The notes beneath the pieces are model-generated. The model worked only from the letters and a program-made list of their open reading frames with translations. It had not been told where the DNA came from and did no database searches. The position numbers were made by a program, and so were the translations under genes. From positions 1-64,000 of the forward strand of contig JAFRMX010000013.1 of the NCBI GenBank assembly GCA_017430455.1: a stretch of 64,000 bases of DNA, read 5' to 3'. The stretch comes from Oscillospiraceae bacterium (GTDB taxonomy: Bacteria; Bacillota; Clostridia; Oscillospirales; Oscillospiraceae). Positions 8,373-16,316 of the stretch are shown piece by piece (position 1 is the stretch's first letter; every line of letters starts with the position of its first letter).

Positions 8373-10754
8373 TCAGATGAGGTGCTGCCGCCCGAGCAGA
8401 TCCTCCAGCGCCGCGTAAAAAGCGTCGGAGAATACCTCTCCGTCGAAGTCAAAGGCCACAATAACGAATGTGCCGAGGCGGTCCGTCTCAAAGCTCAGCT
8501 CGCCATTCATGCCGGAATAGCGTGCCCGTGCGGCCGTAACCGTTCCATCCGCATTGCGGAAGACCGCATAGAGCGCCTTGCCCGCATCCTGGGGAGGGAG
8601 CTCATAAAGCATGCTCACGGATACTTGGCCGCCGAGATCCCGAAGTGTCTTCTCACCTTCCAGGGCACAGAGCACGTAGTGAATCCCGTCGCTCTGCGCA
8701 ACGACCCAGACTGCTGCAGTCCGGGGTGCCGTGACAGCAGGCGTCTGTCCGGCTGAGTCACCGTTTCCCGTACCGTTGGTGTCGTCGTTACCGCTGGGAT
8801 CTTTGTTGTTCGCGCTGCCATAATGAACGGAGCCCGCACCGCTGCCGCCGAGGATCCCGCTTCCGGTAAAAATTGTTCCCGTCTGCGTAGCAACGCCGCC
8901 GGGTGCAACGAAGGAAGTAGCCTCCATGAGAAGGATCCGCACAAGACAGACGTCTTCCGCCGGGAACCGCGTCAGTTCGCTTTCCTTACAGGTATCCAGA
9001 CTGAGCGTCCCGTTGTTCAGGCGCAGAAACTGGATCTCAACGTATCCCTCTGTCTCATCCCAGCCCATGGACGTCTTGTATGCTTTGATCATCGCCTGAA
9101 TATCCTCAGGCGAAAGAACCAGGTTCCGGTTTTCGTCACGGGACACACGGATCGACGTATTCTCCGCGAGCTGTATCACTTCCCTCCAGCTGAGTTTGTT
9201 TAATTCCCCATGATCGATCATCCATGCCGCCGCAACCGGGATTCTCTGATCTTCGCTCTGATCCGCACGCGTCATATCTTCCGGGCGGATATGCATCAGC
9301 GGAAGGCAGGTCTCAAGGACGCCGGCGTAATCAAACAGCTCGGCGCCGAGCTCCGCGGGTATTGAAACACCGTTCGTCTTTAACCCTTCTTCAAGGAGAA
9401 AAGTGCCGGTTTCAAAGCGAAGCGTTCCGTTGCCCTCCATGTCTCCGCTGACTGCAGAGACAGGGTCGTTCAACTTGCGCAGGGAGAGCGTACCGTCTAC
9501 ACTACCCAGATCCACATCCGTCCCCCCGAAGAGAAGTATCGTGCTGTTGCCGGAGATATGCAGGCCGCTGATCGAGGCGCTGCCTTTTTCCATGTGGACG
9601 ATACTGTTGTCAATCGTCACATCCGAATATACTCCGTCTCCGTTCAGATACATGTCCCCGGCAGAGAATGTCAGATCTGTGCCGCTGATGGCACCGGGGT
9701 CCTCGACCTTGATCTGCCTGGCCGTAACGCTGCCGCTGCCGGACAGGGAACTGCCGTTTCCGTCAGCATTCACGAAGCCGCTGCCCGTCACTTCGCCTTC
9801 CACAGTCAGCGTTCCGCCGTTTGTCACGGACAACTCCGGATAACGCATATACTCATCGGTATCCGTAAAACCAAGACTCTTCAGATTCTCCATCAGCAGA
9901 GCAGCGCCCTGGCGGATGACCAGCGACGCAGCGCCTGTTATCACCAACTTGCCCACCTGTTCGATGACATTATCGGAAACGGAAGCTTTGTAGCCGTGCT
10001 CCGTGCCGTGATAATAGCGGACGTCTGTGACGTTCCCGTCCTCGTCCAGGATCGGCTCCGCCCCGGTGCCGCAGAGGACCAGACTCGAGTGATCGGGCAT
10101 CACAAGGCTGGCGTCACTGATCGTGTATTCTTCATCAAGGATTCCCGGAACTGCGCCATTGACCAGCAGATAACTGCCGTCCGTCTGTTTGACGAAAACC
10201 GCGGTGCTTCCCTTATCATAGACGTCCGTCAGCGTCAACAGATCCAGTTCTCCCTCCAGGCTGTCCACCAGAAGGATGCCGGTTCCGGCAATGTTGACCT
10301 TCCCGGTCCCGGAGATGGAGGAGACCCGGTTCAGCCCTGCGGCGAGAACGGTGATGTCCCCATCTGCCCGGAGATCCTCCGTTCCGGAATGGTTGACCAA
10401 AACATAGCGGCCGTCCTCGAGCTGCGTGATGGTGGCGGCGGTGATTTGAGTCACGGAGCTCTCGTCGCCCGCCGCTTCGGTCTCAGCCGCATCGGTGCCG
10501 GTCCGGGGCGTCCCGGCATCTGCATCGTCCGTTTCAGCATCTGCATCGTCCGTCTCAGCATCGGCTTCCTCCGGCGCCGCCGGTATATCTTCCGCCTCAG
10601 CCGGGGCATCGGCCGGCGCAGACGGCTCCGAGATCGGAAGTGGGAGCTCAAGTACCGTATCCTCCCCGGATTCGGCACTGGCCTGCCCATGGAGCGAGAC
10701 CGTCAGCAGAGACGCCAGGAAAGCGCTCGTCAGCTTCCTCAACCACTGTTTCAT
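8373..10754 (-). CDS. Large secreted protein, probably beta-solenoid
   Basis: About 793 aa. Start placed at ATG 10754 (MKQWLRKLTSAFLASLLTVS), with GGATGG six bases upstream; ATG 10760 is the alternative. The N-terminus is a Sec signal peptide, cleavage likely after GQASA. Residues ~30-95 are an acidic Ala/Asp/Glu/Pro linker with a repeated DAETDDADA unit. The central 400 residues contain repeated short strands and turns (GTGKVNIAGTG, NGGTLTVEGEVTGSG, SGSGSVTARQIKVEDPG), as in carbohydrate-active or adhesin-like parallel beta helices. Near 670-690 is a Gly/Asn/Ser-rich linker. The last ~110 residues form a compact domain (AVWVVAQSDGIHYVLCALEG). No LPXTG or other anchor is seen. It is the third gene of the TIR/RyR operon, so it may be an extracellular partner or ligand of the TIR-TPR protein. 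Confidence 0.75.
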   Translation of the reverse strand: MKQWLRKLTSAFLASLLTVSLHGQASAESGEDTVLELPLPISEPSAPADAPAEAEDIPAAPEEADAETDDADAETDDADAGTPRTGTDAAETEAAGDESSVTQITAATITQLEDGRYVLVNHSGTEDLRADGDITVLAAGLNRVSSISGTGKVNIAGTGILLVDSLEGELDLLTLTDVYDKGSTAVFVKQTDGSYLLVNGAVPGILDEEYTISDASLVMPDHSSLVLCGTGAEPILDEDGNVTDVRYYHGTEHGYKASVSDNVIEQVGKLVITGAASLVIRQGAALLMENLKSLGFTDTDEYMRYPELSVTNGGTLTVEGEVTGSGFVNADGNGSSLSGSGSVTARQIKVEDPGAISGTDLTFSAGDMYLNGDGVYSDVTIDNSIVHMEKGSASISGLHISGNSTILLFGGTDVDLGSVDGTLSLRKLNDPVSAVSGDMEGNGTLRFETGTFLLEEGLKTNGVSIPAELGAELFDYAGVLETCLPLMHIRPEDMTRADQSEDQRIPVAAAWMIDHGELNKLSWREVIQLAENTSIRVSRDENRNLVLSPEDIQAMIKAYKTSMGWDETEGYVEIQFLRLNNGTLSLDTCKESELTRFPAEDVCLVRILLMEATSFVAPGGVATQTGTIFTGSGILGGSGAGSVHYGSANNKDPSGNDDTNGTGNGDSAGQTPAVTAPRTAAVWVVAQSDGIHYVLCALEGEKTLRDLGGQVSVSMLYELPPQDAGKALYAVFRNADGTVTAARARYSGMNGELSFETDRLGTFVIVAFDFDGEVFSDAFYAALEDLLGRQHLI

Positions 10755-10801
10755 CGTCATCCATCCTTTCCAAACTGTACGTTTCTCTTTTTTCTGTTCT
10801 T

Positions 10802-12340
10802 CTATTCTCTCTCGCTCAGTCTGCCCAGCATCTCCCAGGCAAAGGCGTCCTTTTTCCGCTCGCTCTCTCCAAGTTCCTTATAGGGTACAAGCATCGGGTG
10901 CCGCCGCTTTCCGTCGTTCCGTACCGGATCGTATTTCCAGTTGAACATCTGATAAAAGCGCATCCAGCGCCGGTGTTCCATCTCCTGCAGCAGGTCTGCA
11001 CGGTCGGCGCGAAGCTCCCGATAGCGCGCATAGGCCCTCGCGCAGTCCGCGCGGCTAAGTTCCGTCAGTGTCTCGTCCTGCAGCAGATAGCGTGCTTTGA
11101 CAATCAGATGGTCCGCTGCAGCGATGTTAGACTGGCGCAGAAAGGCGTCCAATTCTTCCCATGGGGTCGGCGAACCTGAGCCCTCGTTGTAGATATCGTT
11201 CATCAGACGTGCTCGGCGGTTGATCTCGTCCTTTATCACGAACTCCGGACGCATGATCTCATCCCTGCCGCCGAAGCTCTCTATTCCGGGCACGCGCTCC
11301 GGCAGACGGACATGCAATGCAGCCGCACTGCCGAACCAGGTCTGGAGCTCTTCCCAGATTTTGAAATTGAGCTCCTCGTCGTCATAGGCCACCAAAATGC
11401 GATCAGCCCGCTGCAGAAGTTCTCTGGCCCAGGCCCAGTTTTCTGTGTGGAAAACGAGTGCGTCCTCCCCAGTCTTTCCCGCCGACAGCACACTCACCGT
11501 CTCAGGATGCAGCGCAGCGAAGCCCGCCGTGTCATCGAACACATGGTATTCGGTGTTTCGCCCGCTCTCGAAAACATTGGTTATCAGCGCGCGCTCGAGC
11601 AGAGCGCTCCCCGTTGCACCACAGCCAAGCAGCACAATGCAGCGCTCATCCGAACGGAGGGGATGGTTTTTCCAATAACTGCGGCTCATCGCCTCCAGAG
11701 GGCTGAAAAACTCCATATTACCGGGAAGCCGATCGATCGGCGCCTCTGACTTACAGACGCAGGCCGCGCCGCACTCACAGGCAGCCAGCGCCACGCTGAC
11801 ATTTTCCCAATCTTTTTGTCCCAGGAAAAAGATCCGAAGTCCCTGCGTCCCGCCGCGCAGGCGTATCAATTCTGAGTGCGTCCAGTCAAGGCGCAGCACC
11901 GCAGGTCCAATGGCAAGTTTTCTTCCCCCTACCGGGAAAATCAGCAGGCAATCCGGGTCTTCCTTCTGCAGCGCCTTGGCAAGCGCGGCCGCGTCCTCAT
12001 TCTCCTCATGAAAGGCATACCAGCGTTTTGTCTTCCCGCGGCGCAGACGCATACGCGGAATGAATTCTCCGCTCAGGAGCCTGATTCCGAGGCCGATCAG
12101 GGCTGTCAGGATGCCGATGCTGCATAAGGCGAACACGACGCCGATTACGCGGCCTGCGGGCGTCACCGGAGACAGATCGCCGTAACCGACCGTGGTCATC
12201 GTAATCAGTGAGAACCAAACCGCTTCCCCAAAGGTTCGGATACTGGCCCCAGGCCTTCCGCCCTCCGCCGCCAACAGCAGAAGAAGCAGCACGAAATAGA
12301 TAGCAAGCGCAGCCAGTATACGCTTAAGGTGTATCTTCAT
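10802..12340 (-). CDS. K+-channel-like protein with Rossmann domain and C-terminal RyR domain
   Basis: 512 aa. Residues ~8-26 TM1, then pore helix and selectivity filter TMTTVGYGDLSP, then TM2 (~62-85): a two-TM potassium-channel pore (Ion_trans_2). After a linker, CIVLLGCGATGSALLERAL is a GxGxxG Rossmann unit as in TrkA/RCK domains, but the region before it is unlike a standard RCK. The last ~60 residues, EMEHRRWMRFYQMFNWKYDP then RHPMLVPYKEL, match the RyR domain first known from ryanodine receptors. Start taken at the ATG 12340, which overlaps the upstream TGA (ATGA) and has AAGGGA upstream; GTG 12349 is the alternative. The C-terminal RyR domain would be cytoplasmic and could bind the gating ligand. 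Family parts are clear; the ligand is unknown. Confidence 0.85.
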   Translation of the reverse strand: MKIHLKRILAALAIYFVLLLLLLAAEGGRPGASIRTFGEAVWFSLITMTTVGYGDLSPVTPAGRVIGVVFALCSIGILTALIGLGIRLLSGEFIPRMRLRRGKTKRWYAFHEENEDAAALAKALQKEDPDCLLIFPVGGRKLAIGPAVLRLDWTHSELIRLRGGTQGLRIFFLGQKDWENVSVALAACECGAACVCKSEAPIDRLPGNMEFFSPLEAMSRSYWKNHPLRSDERCIVLLGCGATGSALLERALITNVFESGRNTEYHVFDDTAGFAALHPETVSVLSAGKTGEDALVFHTENWAWARELLQRADRILVAYDDEELNFKIWEELQTWFGSAAALHVRLPERVPGIESFGGRDEIMRPEFVIKDEINRRARLMNDIYNEGSGSPTPWEELDAFLRQSNIAAADHLIVKARYLLQDETLTELSRADCARAYARYRELRADRADLLQEMEHRRWMRFYQMFNWKYDPVRNDGKRRHPMLVPYKELGESERKKDAFAWEMLGRLSERE

Positions 12341-14208
12341 CGGTTCCACTTCCCTTCTTCTGCCTGAAGAAGACGTGGCAGTGTCAATACATTGTTGATA
12401 TCCATCTGCTGATAATCGACTTCTCGTCCTGTGATGGCGCTCACTCGCGCCGAAAGTGCATCCAGATCATCCCAATCTATCAGACAGGCATGCGTGCGCT
12501 TCTCCACGTTCTTAGAGAGTTTAATCGGACAGGGCACGCCTTCTTCCCGACATCTGCGCCAAATATTCTCATTGGCAGCAAACTCCTCTTCGCTCATGGG
12601 CCGGTACCCCATGGCAAAGTGGAATGCCATCCAGCGCAGGTGTTCGGTCTCGCCGAGGGTCCGGAGAAGCGCCTCCGGGGGAGGCCACGCTCCGGCGAGC
12701 ACTTCCTCCCTTGTGCATCCCGCAGCCCGCAGGAAGGCGTGGGCAAAATCCGCTGACGCGCGGGAGGACATACGCCCGAAGCTGTCACAGGACAGCCATT
12801 TTTCCCAGTCGCTGCACCCGCTGCCGTCATAGCTGGCGTTGAGCACGATGGCGCCGCAGTCGGCATATTCCGCCGAGAGGCAGGAACGGGAGCAGATGCT
12901 GCTCGTGAGGATCTCGCTTCCGATCCGCTCCTGATAGCGCACGCCTGTTTTGTCACAGCGCACAACGCATATGTTCTCCGCGTTCCGCCGCTTGAGAAAC
13001 AGCATCAGGTTGTCGGAGATCTCCCGGTTGCGCTCCGGATCGCCGGTAGCGACCACAACAAGCTTGAGTGTGGAAAGCCGTTCTCCGATATAATTGTAAA
13101 AACCGATGCCGCGCGCGTCTTCCTCGAAGCTGTGTATTTCATAGCGCCGGAACATTTCGGGGCAATCCGACTCGAGATAGCCGGCTTCCTCTTTGAAGTT
13201 CGGGGAGAACACGGCCGCGCGAAAATGCGAGCCGGCGAACTGCCCGTTCATGACCAGCTGCCTGAGGACCGCCTGGCCGTGCCTGCCGAAGCCCGCCACC
13301 ACACATTCGAAATCCTCCTTCGCACGCCCATCGGCCCCGAAGGAGACGAGATCCCACGGCGGGACCATGCGGATCAGTGCCCGGGCGGCCAGCATGGCCG
13401 GCTCAAAGACATTGACAAAGCCGTAGCCGTAACGTTCTTCCGTCACCTGAAGCATGGACGAGATCACATCCTCCGCTCCGGGGAGTGTGACGCTCGTCTT
13501 TTCCGCCGGGACGCCCGCTTTATTCAGCGTATCGAGAAGCCTGAGCGCAAAAAACAGATTTTTGTCCTCTTCCTCGTCCAGCGCGTAGACGCTGAGCTTT
13601 CTGCCCTTGAGGTGCAGCCTGCGGATGCTGGCAGGCGCGGCAGAGGCGGCATTTTCTCCGGTGAGCACGGACAGGCCCGCGGCGTTGAGTTCAGCGATCT
13701 TTGCCGGCGCGGCCTCCCCGACAATGAAAACCACGGAGTTTCCGCCGTCCGCCAGGCACTCCTTGCCCAGGGCGATGCTGTTTTCATTGAGGCCGTAGAT
13801 CAGGGTCAACTCGCCGCGCCGCGACAGGAAGATTCGAAGCTGACGCATCAGCGCCGCGCCGAGCGTGTTCATCACGACGCTCGCCATGGAGCAGAAAGCA
13901 AGCATATGCACCAGCCAGAAGCCGAAGACCCCAATCGGCGTCGAAACGATCCGGGCGCCTTTGATCGCGCTGAACTCATTAACGCCGACAAACATTCGCA
14001 GCACAAAGACCGGCGTGCGCACGGCGGTCAGAGGCAGGTCGCCGCTCAGCTCCATATAGCCGACGCCGTAATAGATCAGTCCGCCGATCATGGCGAGCGC
14101 CATCACCCAAACGCTCAGCTTAGCTGCAGCAGCCGGTCTGAGAGCCAGATTAAGGATCAGCCCAAGCAGGATTGCAGAGGACAGAACGACAGCAACGATG
14201 ATAGCCAT
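12337..14208 (-). CDS. Membrane protein with two Rossmann domains and C-terminal RyR domain
   Basis: 623 aa from ATG 14208, chosen for AAGGAG nine bases upstream; an earlier GTG (14259) and ATG (14253) lack an SD. Three hydrophobic segments (~2-22, ~30-52, ~95-120) form the membrane part, but there is no TVGYGD filter. Then come LTLIYGLNENSIALGKECLA and, near residue 290, DFECVVAGFGRHGQAVLRQL, two nucleotide-binding Rossmann-like domains arranged as in CASTOR/TrkA-type channel gating rings. The C-terminus has ETEHLRWMAFHFAMGYRPM then HACLIDWDDLDAL, a RyR domain homologous to that of the next gene. First gene of the operon. It may be an auxiliary subunit that assembles with the filter-bearing channel; that is inference. 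Confidence 0.8.
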   Translation of the reverse strand: MAIIVAVVLSSAILLGLILNLALRPAAAAKLSVWVMALAMIGGLIYYGVGYMELSGDLPLTAVRTPVFVLRMFVGVNEFSAIKGARIVSTPIGVFGFWLVHMLAFCSMASVVMNTLGAALMRQLRIFLSRRGELTLIYGLNENSIALGKECLADGGNSVVFIVGEAAPAKIAELNAAGLSVLTGENAASAAPASIRRLHLKGRKLSVYALDEEEDKNLFFALRLLDTLNKAGVPAEKTSVTLPGAEDVISSMLQVTEERYGYGFVNVFEPAMLAARALIRMVPPWDLVSFGADGRAKEDFECVVAGFGRHGQAVLRQLVMNGQFAGSHFRAAVFSPNFKEEAGYLESDCPEMFRRYEIHSFEEDARGIGFYNYIGERLSTLKLVVVATGDPERNREISDNLMLFLKRRNAENICVVRCDKTGVRYQERIGSEILTSSICSRSCLSAEYADCGAIVLNASYDGSGCSDWEKWLSCDSFGRMSSRASADFAHAFLRAAGCTREEVLAGAWPPPEALLRTLGETEHLRWMAFHFAMGYRPMSEEEFAANENIWRRCREEGVPCPIKLSKNVEKRTHACLIDWDDLDALSARVSAITGREVDYQQMDINNVLTLPRLLQAEEGKWNR

Positions 14209-15561
14209 AGCACCATTCTCCTTCGGATCGAAAAGGATCTGCTCCGAGAGCATAATCACCCAATATATATATTCAACCGATTTTATTATAAGTGCCTATC
14301 AGAGCTTTTTCAATCTATTTTTCGTCTCCGCGGACTTTTTCGCCGCTTCTCACCACAGGTCGGGCATGCCGTGCCGCCTGATCATCCCAGGCATTTGTCC
14401 CGATAAGTTGCCAAAAAGAGAAAGCGCGCGAAATACAGGAAAAGCCTTTCACGCGTTACACAATGGGAAGGTACTGCCAAAAAAGCCGAAACCATAGAAA
14501 GAACAATGAAAAGGTGTGTTCCGCTCAGAGCCGCAGACCGTAATTTATGAATCCACCGTCAAAACATGCTAGCTGAATTGATTCCTGTTCACCTCGCGCC
14601 GGAATCATACGCCGATTAAGCCTGGCGAATATGCTACCACATAAGCTACAATTCGTCGCCGGGTATCGCCGGGAAGATAAGCGTCAGGCATGGCAGCCTC
14701 CTTTATCACAGCTCATCCATCTGAACGAAATCCCGGAATCGAATATGTCATACAGTACTTGTGCTGAAATCAATATCATCCTTTGTGATCTCGATCTTCT
14801 GACAAGAGTTGTCCAGTTTTGCAAAAGCTCCAAATTCCCCCTAATAGGCCTTCTTTTCAGTCGCGGAGTATGCAGCCTGAATAAATTGTTGGCCACAAAA
14901 TCAATTTCCCGGGATACATCGTGATATACTTGGAGATTATAGCCCATGTATAGGATTTCGTTATAAACGATGTATAAAAAACCAGCCTTGTATTTTTTTA
15001 TCAGTCTGCCATCATATCGCAAACCTGTGGTGAATGAGGTTAATGTATTTCAGAAACTTTCCGTATATTATTATTCTTTTTCTTTAATAACATATTTTTT
15101 ATTTTAAATGTTGTGAAAACTCATTCACCTCATTCTACCCAACCGCATCAAGCCCTTGGTATTACAACGATTCAGAGGGTGAATGAAGCCTATTTTTTCA
15201 TTCACCCTTCATTCACCACATCCACCCCGACCGATGCCCGGCTTAAGCTTTAAGAGCAATTATAGATTTCAAGCGGTACGGTTTCCTTTACTCAACATTT
15301 TTCAATCATTAATTATTCAAAATTGCAGCCGCAGAATTCCCCGCCGGCATTAGTCCGTCCTCACTGACCGGAATTATCACAGCACACAAAACTGTAACCC
15401 GGACCTCTGGGACGGTCTCAGACCACGGGACCGTTAATCATAATTCACAGGATACAAGCAGTCCTCCCGTCTTGTTATTCATGTGTTTGCATGGTATTCT
15501 GATGATATAAAAGGCAAATGCAGTCCGAAAGAAATGAAAGTACAAATACGGAGGTTCAAAA
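14209..15561. other. Long intergenic region, 1.35 kb
   Basis: No convincing gene. The first 300 bases upstream of the RyR operon include a TATAAT-like box on the minus strand near 14285-14290 that could serve its promoter. Two short opposed ORFs at 14631-15022 have no SD, no family resemblance and overlap each other. From about 15040 the sequence becomes AT-rich and holds the GGTGAATGA repeat cluster listed separately. A plus-strand promoter candidate (TTGTTA, 17 bases, TATTCT) lies at 15473-15501. The region separates the GC-rich operon from ordinary sequence and may be decayed mobile DNA. Confidence 0.5.
15029..15217. repeat. Cluster of five GGTGAATGA / TCATTCACC repeats
   Basis: The 9-mer GGTGAATGA occurs at 15029-15037 and 15178-15186, and its complement TCATTCACC at 15121-15129, 15198-15206 and 15209-15217. 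The copies at 15177-15186 and 15198-15207 form a perfect 10-base stem (GGGTGAATGA) with an 11-base loop, and the copy at 15029 can pair with the one at 15121 across an AT-rich stretch. Mixed orientation and irregular spacing argue against CRISPR and for a protein-binding or replication/recombination site. Confidence 0.7.
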
Positions 15562-15828
15562 ATGTAGAATAATGAATATCTGCCCAAGGCAGTAATGGAA
15601 ATACCTGAAGCTACCTATCTTGCATGGGTGGACATGTCCGCGTATTTCGAACCAGAGGATGATCTGCCTGCCTTTTTTGCCTACAAAGCAGGGGTCCTGC
15701 TCGAGGGCGGAGACCCGCTGTTCGTCGGCAACGCCAATCGCTTTATCCGCCTCAACCTTGCCATGCCGCGTTCCATCATCAGTACAGGTCTGGAGCGGAT
15801 GCGAGACGCAATTTATTCAAAGGATTGA
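15562..15828 (+). pseudogene. C-terminal fragment of PatB/MalY-type aminotransferase, with nonsense codon 2
   Basis: GGAGG, eight bases, then ATG-TAG at 15562-15567, then an open frame NNEYLPKAVMEIPEATYLAW... continuing to 15828. It ends AGVLLEGGDPLFVG and FIRLNLAMPRSIISTGLERM, which is the C-terminal small-domain signature of PatB cystathionine beta-lyase-like aminotransferases (PEATYLxWxD, FIRLNLAxPR). The PLP-lysine domain, about 300 residues, is absent. An internal ATG at 15595 could still yield 77 aa, but this is far too short for catalysis. Best read as a gene relic, joined by chance or selection to a ribosome binding site. Confidence 0.75.
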
Positions 15829-15885
15829 TCTGCCCGCAACGGTGCCTTAGATTAATCATATTATCGTCTGAAAGGAGTATTCACT

Positions 15886-16083
15886 ATGGCAAAAAACGAA
15901 AGATTTGAAAAAGTGTATTCACAGGGAGCTTTGACTGTTACACAGATCTGGGTGGACAGGGAAACCGGTGTAAACTATCTTTATCATATGGACGGGTATT
16001 CCGGCGGTCTCACTCCCCTGCTGGACAGAGACGGCAAGCCTGTCATATCTCCGGTCATTAACGGCAGCGCGGAAACTGACTGA
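15886..16083 (+). CDS. DUF6440 family small protein
   Basis: 65 aa: MAKNERFEKVYSQGALTVTQ then IWVDRETGVNYLYHMDGYSG and GLTPLLDRDGKPV. The VDxETGVNYLYH, GYxGGLTPLLDxDGKP pattern is the DUF6440 signature of many Clostridia. SD AAGGAG sits nine bases upstream of the ATG. Function unknown; the fold is predicted to be a small beta sheet. A strong terminator follows within 50 bases, so it is a single-gene unit, possibly sharing the transcript of the aminotransferase relic. Confidence 0.85.
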   Translation: MAKNERFEKVYSQGALTVTQIWVDRETGVNYLYHMDGYSGGLTPLLDRDGKPVISPVINGSAETD

Positions 16084-16130
16084 TGCCCGCGCTCCGATAA
16101 TACACGCAATTTTTACAGACGCAAGAAACG

Positions 16131-16164
16131 AAAAGCCTTAATTCTGTTATGAATTAAGGCTTTT
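16131..16164 (+). terminator. Intrinsic terminator after DUF6440 gene
   Basis: Perfect 14-base stem AAAAGCCTTAATTC / GAATTAAGGCTTTT with a 6-base loop; works on either strand. Confidence 0.85.
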
Positions 16165-16258
16165 CCGGCAGATCCCCGGTGTCCTGATCATTGAGCTGAT
16201 AGTTTCCGCCCCGGATCAGGAGGAGTTTGCCCGACGCGGACGACGAACAAAAATCGTC

Positions 16259-16287
16259 TTGCCAACCGGCCAAATACATAGTACTAT
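16259..16287 (+). promoter_or_regulatory. Promoter candidate for the TlpA-like lipoprotein
   Basis: TTGCCA at 16259-16264, 17-base spacer, TACTAT at 16282-16287, about 30 bases before the start codon. Confidence 0.5.
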
Positions 16288-16316
16288 GAAAAAAACCAAA
16301 AGGAGAACATAACGGG

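Noticed and set aside
9558..10883. 441-codon plus-strand ORF opposite the secreted protein
   Set aside because: High-GC antisense shadow; His/Arg/Gln-rich composition and no recognisable domain.
13132..14406. 424-codon plus-strand ORF opposite the RyR/Rossmann gene
   Set aside because: Antisense shadow; rich in His, Arg, Asp, Gln, as is typical for reading GC-rich genes backwards.
14631..15022. Two opposed ORFs of about 100 codons in the long intergenic region
   Set aside because: Overlap each other, no SD, no family features, AT-rich flanks.
15029..15217. CRISPR array
   Set aside because: Repeats are only 9 bases, in both orientations, with uneven spacing and no cas genes in the window.
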